From: Candidatus Eiseniibacteriota bacterium | GTDB lineage: Bacteria > Eisenbacteria > RBG-16-71-46 > CAIMUX01 > WJJG01 | Assembly: GCA_016867695.1 (NCBI GenBank) | Contig: VGIY01000092.1 | Span: forward strand, 1-8,902 | Reading direction: 5' to 3' | DNA length: 8,902 nucleotides | Shown: positions 1 through 6,349 of the stretch, one piece after another | Layout: every line of letters begins with the position of its first letter | Position numbering within the stretch: the first letter of the stretch is position 1 | Notes under the pieces: generated by a model | The model's database searches: none | Told to the model about the DNA's origin: nothing | What the model saw: the letters and a program-made list of their open reading frames with translations, nothing else | Program-made: the position numbers and the translations under genes

Positions 1-2333
1 TCGGCGCCGGCCACGGCCTGGAAGTCGATGATCGGACGGTCGTCCGTGCAGGGCGGAACGTCGGTGAGGTAACGAGCCAGGACCTCACCGGAGATCAGGT
101 AGCTGCCCAGCAGGACCTCGGGTGTGCCGAAGTGGAACCGGGCCAGTTCGGCCGCCATCGCCGGCTGTTCGTAGACCCCCTCCACCGCCCGGCGGGAGAT
201 CGCCAGCGGCTCGTCGCCCCCGATGAGATAGGTGCGGTTGTACACGTTGCGCTCCGGAACGAGAACGACGGCGACCTCGGGGAAGGCCTCGACGAACGCC
301 CGGGCCACCGTGCGGTCGATGCCTTTGAGCTCGCCGACGCCGATGCTCATCACCCCCCCGGGGGCCAGGCGGCGGCGACAGAGCAGGAAGAAGTCCCGGC
401 TGTACAGAGCCGTCGTGCCGGTCAGCGCGGAGAGGAATGCGTCCGTGATGATCACGTCATAGCGCTCCCGGGTCGTCTCCAGGTAGGCCCGGGCATCGTC
501 GACCAGGTTGCGGATCCGGGGATTCGACGTGGCGCCGTAGGAGAGGCTGTCGAAGGCCGCGGCGGCCCGAACCACCTCCGGCGAGATCTCCACGCAGGTG
601 ACCGAGCGCACGCGCTCGTCCAGGGCTGCCGCTCCCGTCGTCACGCCCGAGGCCAGGCCGACGACGAACACGCGCTCGGGCCGCGGGTGCAGGACGATGG
701 GCAGCAGGGCCACGGTGGCGTAGTGCTGCTGATGGAAGTGGGCCTCGTCGACCACGCTCATGCCGAGCAGATTGAGGTACATCTCCAGCCCGCGCTGTCG
801 CGGCGAATCCGCGGAGGAGCGCGTGACCACGACCGTGGCCGTGCGCCCCTCCTCGTGGAAGAGGATCTCGCGGAACGGCGTCATGATCGGCGTGTGCACG
901 AGGAACGGCCGGGGCGTGATGGTCGCCGCGGCCGTCACCACCGCCAGCGCGCCCACGCCGGCCAGCACGGCGAGCGGCCGTCCCGTCCGGCGGCGCTCGG
1001 CGTGCCAGAAGAAGAGCGCGGACATGGCCGCGTTCAGGGCAACGACGAGGAGCATGCCCCGGGACAACCCGACGACCGGCAGGAGCACGAAGCCGGCGAC
1101 CAGCGAGCCGAGGATCGCGCCGACCGTGTTGACCGCGTAGGCGGTCCCGAGCCTGCGCCCCAGCCGGTCCAGGCGGTCGGTCGCCACGCGCAGCAGGAGG
1201 GGGAACGACAGGCCCAGGAGCACGGCGGGCAAGAGCAGGGCGATGGCCGCGGGCACGACCTTGCCGGCGATGCCGAGGAGGACCGTCTCCACGCCGATTC
1301 GCTGGGCCAGAACGCTGGCCAGGGCCGGCAGACGGGGCGCCAGCAGGAAGAGGACCAGGCTGCCCAGCCCGGCGGCGAGCTGCACGACCCCGAGCGCCCA
1401 GATGCGCTGGCGCGCGCGATCCGCGATCTGCCCCGCCGCCAGGGTGCCGAGGAAGATGCCCAGGAGGAACACGACCAGGATGGTCGTGAAGGCATACACG
1501 CTGTTGCCGATGACGAAGTTGAGCGTTCGCGCCCAGAGCACCTCGTAGGCCAGCGTCGTGAACCCAGACACCCAGAAGCCGATCATGGCGAGCGCGATCC
1601 AGCGCCGCGGGAGGCGGGCTTCAGGCCCAGGCACGCTCACGCCAGCTTCCGGGGCGGCCGCGGGCGCGTCGGCCCCGCCCGCCTTCGGCAGCACCGACTC
1701 CCGCGCCAGCAGACTGAGGGCGATGGCGGCGACTGCCGCGAGGCCGTTGACCGCGGCCGCGAGGTGAAGGGAGGCCCGCACTCCGTGCGAGAAGACCAGG
1801 ACGTAGCCCACCAACCCCGCGCCCAGCACCCCCCCCAACGTGTTGATCCCGTAGAGGGTGGCCAGTCCGCGGCCGAGGTGGTCCATGCGCCGGATGTAGA
1901 AGCGGGCGACGAAGGGCAGCGTGGCTCCCATGAGCGTCGTCGGCACGATGAGCACGATCGCCGCGGCTATGGCCCGGCTGGCCACGGCCAGGCCCGGGGT
2001 CCCCTGGAAGGCCCGGTAGAGCTCCAGGTAGAGCCAGCCGGACGCGGAGAGCAGCGCCGGAGTGAGCAGGGCGAAGACGCCGATGCCCACCTCGGCCACA
2101 CCGTAGAGCAGCAACGGATTGCGCGCCCGGTCGGCGATGCGGCCGGCCAGGTGCGCCCCGAGTCCCAGTCCGGCCATGAACGTGGCCAGCACCGTGCTCA
2201 CGGCGATCGCCGAGGTTCCGATGATCAGGTTGAGCTGGCGCGTCCAGAGCACCTGGTAGGCGAGAGCCGCCGCACCCGAGAGCCAGAAGATAAGGATGAG
2301 CGCGATCCGGACCCGCGGTCTGAGACCTTCCAC
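1..2333 (-). CDS. Fused MFS-like membrane protein / spermidine synthase-like methyltransferase-fold protein (3' end beyond the window)
   Basis: An open frame of 777 codons runs from a GTG at 2333 off the left edge with no stop, so the C-terminus is missing. I chose the GTG because GAGGAGG lies 7 bases upstream and the hydrophobic N-terminus follows at once. Residues 8-212 and 244-447 are two similar halves, each with about six hydrophobic segments: 'LAYQVLWTRQLNLIIG' matches 'LAYEVLWARTLNFVIG', and 'LGRGLATLYGINTLGG' matches 'LGRRLGTAYAVNTVGA'. A further hydrophobic segment lies near 455-472. Residues about 480-777 resemble the spermidine synthase fold: a SAM-type loop VGLASGVTTG (558-567), acidic E582 in CVEISPEVV, DDARAYL (612-618), and YDVIITD with D631 where SpeE has its catalytic Asp. 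The second Asp of the SpeE DSTDP motif is absent, and the GGGDG loop is altered. This is the architecture annotated as 'fused MFS/spermidine synthase', a largely uncharacterised family. Aminopropyl transfer is therefore doubtful, and the substrate is unknown. Family assignment is firm; function is not. Confidence 0.87.
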   Translation of the reverse strand, partial: MEGLRPRVRIALILIFWLSGAAALAYQVLWTRQLNLIIGTSAIAVSTVLATFMAGLGLGAHLAGRIADRARNPLLLYGVAEVGIGVFALLTPALLSASGWLYLELYRAFQGTPGLAVASRAIAAAIVLIVPTTLMGATLPFVARFYIRRMDHLGRGLATLYGINTLGGVLGAGLVGYVLVFSHGVRASLHLAAAVNGLAAVAAIALSLLARESVLPKAGGADAPAAAPEAGVSVPGPEARLPRRWIALAMIGFWVSGFTTLAYEVLWARTLNFVIGNSVYAFTTILVVFLLGIFLGTLAAGQIADRARQRIWALGVVQLAAGLGSLVLFLLAPRLPALASVLAQRIGVETVLLGIAGKVVPAAIALLLPAVLLGLSFPLLLRVATDRLDRLGRRLGTAYAVNTVGAILGSLVAGFVLLPVVGLSRGMLLVVALNAAMSALFFWHAERRRTGRPLAVLAGVGALAVVTAAATITPRPFLVHTPIMTPFREILFHEEGRTATVVVTRSSADSPRQRGLEMYLNLLGMSVVDEAHFHQQHYATVALLPIVLHPRPERVFVVGLASGVTTGAAALDERVRSVTCVEISPEVVRAAAAFDSLSYGATSNPRIRNLVDDARAYLETTRERYDVIITDAFLSALTGTTALYSRDFFLLCRRRLAPGGVMSIGVGELKGIDRTVARAFVEAFPEVAVVLVPERNVYNRTYLIGGDEPLAISRRAVEGVYEQPAMAAELARFHFGTPEVLLGSYLISGEVLARYLTDVPPCTDDRPIIDFQAVAGA

Positions 2334-2340
2334 TGGCGAG

Positions 2341-2347
2341 CCTCCTC
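2341..2347 (-). promoter_or_regulatory. Shine-Dalgarno site that fixes the GTG start at 2333
   Basis: The minus strand reads GAGGAGG here, followed by 7 bases (CTCGCCA) and then GTG. This near-perfect anti-16S match at good spacing supports the GTG as the start of the fused membrane/spermidine-synthase-like gene. The next in-frame ATG is codon 53, inside the second hydrophobic segment, so starting there would remove the first membrane segment. Confidence 0.75.
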
Positions 2348-2397
2348 CCCGATCCCGTGATGCCTCGGCTGCGACTCCCCGCCGCAACGCTGGTGAA

Positions 2398-2447
2398 CGA
2401 CGGCCGCCCGTCGGAGGTGGCACCCGGCGACAGCCCCGGGCGCCCGG
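2398..2447 (-). other. Inverted repeats in the 150-base gap downstream of the transhydrogenase large subunit
   Basis: The gap 2334-2483 holds two short inverted repeats. One is a hairpin at 2398-2413 with a 6-bp stem (CGACGG/CCGTCG) and a 4-base loop. The other is a perfect 12-bp palindrome at 2436-2447 (CCGGGCGCCCGG). Neither is followed on the minus strand by a T-run, so a classical intrinsic terminator is not shown. They could weaken read-through or protect the mRNA 3' end, or be chance in GC-rich sequence. I saw no convincing -35/-10 promoter in the gap. Confidence 0.25.
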
Positions 2448-2483
2448 CGGGGGGGCAAGGCGCTCCGTCGCCCGCGCCCCATT

Positions 2484-5400
2484 CTAGCGCACCCGGAAGT
2501 TGTCCCCCACCTGGCGGATCGCCCGCTTGTAGCGCCCCGTGTGCGTCAGCGCGGGCGGGATGGAGGCCGCGCCGCCGCCCAGTCGCGGGGCGGAGAGCGC
2601 CGCCCGCACGGGCCAGACGCGCGCTTCCCCCTTGTTCCAGTAGAAGGGGGAGAGCGAGTTGAGCTCGGCGCGCACCGCGCGCTCGATCTCGCGCGTCAGT
2701 TCCTCCGCGGCGGCCGCGCCCACGCGGACGCCCAGCCGCGCGGCCAGCTCGGCCAGCACCTTCCAGCCGGGCAGGCCCGACGGGGGCGTGACGGCGGGGG
2801 CGAAATCGAGGAGCCGGCCCTCGAAGTTGCAGCGCGTGCCCTCGCTCTCGAGGTAGGTCGTCCCCGGCAGCGTCACGTCGGCGAAGCGGGTCGTCTCGGT
2901 CGGCGTCCAGTCGATAGCCGCCAGGAAGTCGACATTCTGGAAGTAGGCGCCGGTGCGGGCGTGCTCCATCGGATCCTCGCCGATGACGAGCGCGCCGCGG
3001 ATCCTGCCCTCGCGCAGCATCGCCCGCAGCTCGGCGCGGCTGCGGGCTCCGCCGAGGGTCGTGCCGCCGACCGGCGCGCGGCCCGGGAGGAACGCCGGGT
3101 CGGCCCCGGCCACCGGCAGCCCCGCGCCGTTGCCGTTCAGCCGCGGCAGGAGCAGGTCGGCCCGCGCCCCGCGGGCGCGCAGCGCCAGCACGAAGTTGGC
3201 CAGCGTCTCGATGTCGCCCGGCGCCTGGTCCTCGGGCCGGTCGGGCGTGTGGACGAAGACCACCCGGCCTCCCGCGCCCAGGATCTTCGCCGCCCGGCGC
3301 AGGCGCTCGGGGTCGACCCCGGCCGACTCGGCCGCCGCCTCCGGACCCTGCTCCAGGCTCTCCAGGAAGGCCTCGCCGCCCGGCAGCCCGCGCACCGCCG
3401 AGCGCCACTCGGCATCCTCCTCCAGCAGCCCGCGGAGGATCCCGCCCCAGATCAGGGAAGCGCGCCCGCGCATCGGATCCATCGCCACCGAGGCCAGGGA
3501 TCGGTCGACCGTATCGAGGATCGAGTTGACGACGATCAGTCGCGCGCCCCGGCGCGCGGCGGCGATGATCTCGACGGCGAGGATGAGGTTGTCCGACTCC
3601 GTCGCCGTGTTGTTGCAGACGATCACGTCGGCGTCGCGCAGCACGCCGCGATCGGCGGTCGAGGCGGTGAAGCCGAGCGGGGAGTCCAGCACGCCCGCCT
3701 CGCGGCCCGTTTCGATCAGGGCCAGCGAGCCCACGTTGTTCGTGCCCAGGCCCTCGCGCGCGATCCGCGCCGCGAGGTAGGCCTCCTCGTTAGTCAGCTC
3801 GGGCGAGAGGAGCACGGCCAGGCTCTCCGGCCCCTGCTCGCCGGCGACCTTGCGCAGCCCGGCGACGACCCGCTGATAGGCCGCCTCGAAGTCGACCTCG
3901 CTCGCCGCGCCCCCGGCGCGCAGCAGCGGGCGGGCGATGCGTCGCGGCTTGACGAAGCGCTCGTGGCCGAAGCGCCCGTAGCGGCAGAGGTACTCGCCCG
4001 GCGCGCCGGAGGGGCCGATCGCGTAGCGGCCGTCGCCGAAGCGCTCGACGGTGATCGCGCAGCCGAGCGAACAGACGGCGCAGTGCGAGGCGATCGACTC
4101 GGTCGCCAGACAGGCGCGGCCCGGGAAGGGATGCTTGGCGGTGAGCGCGCCGGTCGGACAGGCGTCGATGCAGTTGCCGCAGGAGACGCAGCTCGTCTCG
4201 ATCAGCGGGTCGTTCAGCGCCGGGCGCATCTCGGTCTTGAAGCCCCGCTGGATCAGTCCCAAGGCGGAGATCGGCAGCACGCGCGCGCAGGTGCGCACGC
4301 AGCGCGCGCAGAGCACACACTTGTTCGGATCGTAGACGATGTGGGGATGGCGCTCGTCCACCTTGTGGCGCCGGGCGTAGCCGGCGAGGCTGCCCAGATC
4401 CGCTCCATACTCCTCGGCGTAGAGGCGCAGCTTGCAGTCGTCGAAGCGCAGACAGCCGCAGGCCAGGCAGCGGTCCGTCTCGTGGCGCGTGTCCTCCGGC
4501 TCGAAGCCGGTGGTCACCTCGCGGAAGCTGCCCGCCCGGTCGGCGACCTCGATCTGGTGCACCTCGTGGCGCGGGCTCTCGGCGATCTCCCCCAGTTCGG
4601 CCCGGCCCGGCTTGCCCCAGAACTCCTTGGTGACGACGAAGGGCTCCCTCGGCAGGGGCGCGCCGCGCAGGTGGGCGTCGATCGCCCGCGCCGCGCGCTG
4701 CCCGTCGCGGATCGCGTCGATGACGACGGTCGGCCCGTCGTCGGCGCCGTCGCCGCCGGCGAAGACGCCCGGGATGTTCGTCGCCAGCGTCCGCGGGTCG
4801 ACCTTGACCGTCTTCCAGGCGTGGACCTCGAGGCCGCTCCCGCCGATCGTCTTCAGCCCCTCGAGCACCGCCTCCTGGCCGATCGCGGTGATCGCCAGGT
4901 CGCAGGGGAAGTCGAACTCCGAACCCTCCATGGGCACCGGGCGGCGCCGGCCGGAGGCGTCGGGCTCGCCCAGCTTCATGCGGATGCAGCGCAGCGCCTT
5001 GAGCCTGCCGTCGGTCTTGACGATCCCGATCGGCGCGGCCAGCTCGATGATCTCGATCCCCTCCTCGACGCAGTCGTGGATCTCCATCTTGTCGGCCGGC
5101 ATTTCCGCCCGGGTGCGCCGGTAGAGGAGGATCACCTTCTCGGCGCCGCAGCGCCAGGCGGTGCGCGCGCAGTCCATGGCCGTGTTCCCCCCCCCGATCA
5201 CGACCACCGTGCCCGTCACCGGCGAGGGGCGCTGGGCCTGCTCGCGCAGGAAGTCGATCCCCTGGACGACGCCCTCCGTGTCGCCCTCGCCCTCGACGCG
5301 CATCGCGTTGCCCGCCCAGGCTCCGACGGCGATGAAGAGTGCGTCGTGGCGCGCGCGCAGCTCGTCGATCGTCACGTCGCGGCCGACGCGCACGCCGTAG

Positions 5401-6179
5401 CGGATCTCCACGCCGGCGCGGCAGATGTAGTCGATCTCCGCGTCCAGTACTTCGTCTGGCAGGCGATAGGCGGGGATCCCGTAGCGCAGCATCCCCCCGC
5501 CGCGCTCCATCGCCTCGTAGATCACCGGACGATGGCCGCGCCGCCCGAGGAACCAGGCGGCGGTCAATCCCGCCGGCCCGGCGCCGACGATGGCGACGCT
5601 CCTGCCCGTATCCGCCTCGCGCTCGGGCCGGCCGTCGTAGACCCCCGGCTGGTCGGTAAGGTACCGCTTGATCCAGTTGATCCCCACCGGCTCGTCGACG
5701 TCCGCGCGGCGGCAGACGACCTCGCACTTGCGCACGCAGACCCGCCCGCAGACGGCAGGCAGCGGGTTGGTCTCGCGGACGAGATCGACCGCGCGGCGGA
5801 CCTCGCCCATCGCCGCCAGCGCGATGTAGCCCTGGGCGTCCACGCCCGCCGGACAGCCCAGCTGGCAGGGGGAAAGGCAGTCGGCGTAGTGGTTCGAGAG
5901 CAGCAGCTCCAGCGCCGTCCGGCGCGAGGAGAGGATCCGCTCGTTGCGCGTCGTCACCTCCATCCCCGGGGCGACGCGCGTGGCGCAGGCGGGCACGAGA
6001 TTGGGCCGCCCGGCGACCTCGACGACGCAAAGGAAGCAGGAGCCGTAGGGCTCGAGCTCGGGCGAGTGGCACAGCGTCGGGATGGTGTCGAGCTTCTGCT
6101 CCTCGACCACCTCGAGGAGGGTCTGCCCGGCGCGCGCCGTGATCTCCCGCCCGTTGATCTTCAGCCGAATCGTGTCCAT
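2484..6179 (-). CDS. stnC: StnC-like large subunit of a bifurcating transhydrogenase: NuoG-like chain fused with a GltD/NfnB-like NADPH-FAD module
   Basis: 1231 residues; ATG at 6179 with AGAGG 7 bases upstream. In order: a [2Fe-2S] domain (1-80; C37, C48, C51, C65); an H97/C101/C105/C109 and C144/C148/C152/C156 Fe-S region like GltD/NfnB; an FAD Rossmann fold (VAIVGAGPAGLTAA, 195-208; E222); an NAD(P)H fold (VVVIGGGNTAMD, 325-336) followed by YRRTR, whose R354/R355 suit the NADPH 2'-phosphate; an FAD-closing motif GVFAGGDGADDGP (471-483); a Cys patch C571/C574/C576/C582; two ferredoxin-type [4Fe-4S] motifs (C621/C624/C627/C631 and C664/C667/C670/C674); a CxxCxxxC...C cluster (C700/C703/C707/C732); and a molybdopterin-oxidoreductase-like fold to the end. 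The Cys/Sec-His of formate dehydrogenases is I822-E823, and the C-terminal molybdopterin-binding domain is absent, so a metal active site is unlikely. StnC of Sporomusa ovata is described as NuoG-like plus GltD-like and associates with HydBC-like StnAB. Predicted role: cytoplasmic NADP(H) site and electron relay. An SfrAB-type NADPH oxidoreductase is the main alternative. Confidence 0.85.
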   Translation of the reverse strand: MDTIRLKINGREITARAGQTLLEVVEEQKLDTIPTLCHSPELEPYGSCFLCVVEVAGRPNLVPACATRVAPGMEVTTRNERILSSRRTALELLLSNHYADCLSPCQLGCPAGVDAQGYIALAAMGEVRRAVDLVRETNPLPAVCGRVCVRKCEVVCRRADVDEPVGINWIKRYLTDQPGVYDGRPEREADTGRSVAIVGAGPAGLTAAWFLGRRGHRPVIYEAMERGGGMLRYGIPAYRLPDEVLDAEIDYICRAGVEIRYGVRVGRDVTIDELRARHDALFIAVGAWAGNAMRVEGEGDTEGVVQGIDFLREQAQRPSPVTGTVVVIGGGNTAMDCARTAWRCGAEKVILLYRRTRAEMPADKMEIHDCVEEGIEIIELAAPIGIVKTDGRLKALRCIRMKLGEPDASGRRRPVPMEGSEFDFPCDLAITAIGQEAVLEGLKTIGGSGLEVHAWKTVKVDPRTLATNIPGVFAGGDGADDGPTVVIDAIRDGQRAARAIDAHLRGAPLPREPFVVTKEFWGKPGRAELGEIAESPRHEVHQIEVADRAGSFREVTTGFEPEDTRHETDRCLACGCLRFDDCKLRLYAEEYGADLGSLAGYARRHKVDERHPHIVYDPNKCVLCARCVRTCARVLPISALGLIQRGFKTEMRPALNDPLIETSCVSCGNCIDACPTGALTAKHPFPGRACLATESIASHCAVCSLGCAITVERFGDGRYAIGPSGAPGEYLCRYGRFGHERFVKPRRIARPLLRAGGAASEVDFEAAYQRVVAGLRKVAGEQGPESLAVLLSPELTNEEAYLAARIAREGLGTNNVGSLALIETGREAGVLDSPLGFTASTADRGVLRDADVIVCNNTATESDNLILAVEIIAAARRGARLIVVNSILDTVDRSLASVAMDPMRGRASLIWGGILRGLLEEDAEWRSAVRGLPGGEAFLESLEQGPEAAAESAGVDPERLRRAAKILGAGGRVVFVHTPDRPEDQAPGDIETLANFVLALRARGARADLLLPRLNGNGAGLPVAGADPAFLPGRAPVGGTTLGGARSRAELRAMLREGRIRGALVIGEDPMEHARTGAYFQNVDFLAAIDWTPTETTRFADVTLPGTTYLESEGTRCNFEGRLLDFAPAVTPPSGLPGWKVLAELAARLGVRVGAAAAEELTREIERAVRAELNSLSPFYWNKGEARVWPVRAALSAPRLGGGAASIPPALTHTGRYKRAIRQVGDNFRVR

Positions 6180-6180
6180 C

Positions 6181-6269
6181 CGCCCGCCTCTGCTCCCGCC
6201 GGCCGCTGCCTCCGCCCGCCTCTACTCCCGCCGGCCCCTGCTCCCGCCGGCCCCTGCTCCCGCCGGCCC
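6181..6269. repeat. 16-base tandem repeat between the NuoF-like gene and stnC
   Basis: In plus-strand phase, 6222-6237, 6238-6253 and 6254-6269 are three adjacent copies of CTGCTCCCGCCGGCCC; the last two are identical and the first has one change (A for G). A further copy at 6190-6205 differs only in its last base, and 6206-6221 is a diverged copy. The block CCGCCCGCCTC at 6180-6190 recurs exactly at 6212-6222, so a 32-base higher-order unit is also visible. On the minus strand the start-proximal end of the array supplies the AGAGG ribosome-binding site of stnC, so the array directly abuts its translation start. It could be a slippage-derived array. A protein- or RNA-binding role is not shown. 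Confidence 0.8.
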
Positions 6270-6274
6270 CGGCC

Positions 6275-6299
6275 GCCGGTCGCGCCCCGCCCGACCGGC
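6275..6299 (-). other. GC-rich hairpin between the NuoF-like gene and stnC
   Basis: GCCGGTCG (6275-6282) and CGACCGGC (6292-6299) form a perfect 8-bp inverted repeat around a 9-base loop. The stem could continue by two pairs beyond one mismatch. It lies in the 170-base gap and would form in the shared transcript about 50 bases after the NuoF-like stop codon. No T-run follows, so it is more likely an mRNA-stability or processing structure, or a partial attenuator, than a full terminator. Confidence 0.4.
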
Positions 6300-6333
6300 C
6301 GCAGGCGCGGCGCTCGCCGTCTCCGCGCGTCCC

Positions 6334-6347
6334 GGCGCGATCGCGCC
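6334..6347. other. 14-bp perfect palindrome just after the NuoF-like stop codon
   Basis: GGCGCGATCGCGCC is its own reverse complement and begins two bases past the TAG stop (6350-6352) on the minus strand. It contains the octamer GCGATCGC. It could be part of a 3'-end structure with the neighbouring hairpin, a protein site, or chance in GC-rich DNA. Confidence 0.35.
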
Positions 6348-6349
6348 CC

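Noticed and set aside
2398..2447. Rho-independent terminator after stnC
   Set aside because: Short inverted repeats exist, but no T-run follows on the minus strand and stems of this size are frequent in DNA of this composition, so it is listed only as inverted repeats.
1621..3408. Long minus-strand frame spanning the end of stnC and the start of the membrane protein gene
   Set aside because: It is an out-of-frame, Arg/Gly/Pro-rich product of GC-rich DNA that overlaps two well-supported genes. Frames at 3790-6072 and 6357-7994 (minus) are rejected for the same reason.
2484..6179. NAD-dependent formate dehydrogenase alpha subunit
   Set aside because: The Cys/Sec-His metal-ligand position is Ile-Glu and the C-terminal molybdopterin-binding domain is absent. 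The GltD-like NADPH module is not part of standard formate dehydrogenases.
6180..6349. CRISPR-like array or small RNA gene in the NuoF-stnC gap
   Set aside because: The repeats are directly adjacent 16-mers without unique spacers, and no promoter or terminator pair is visible.
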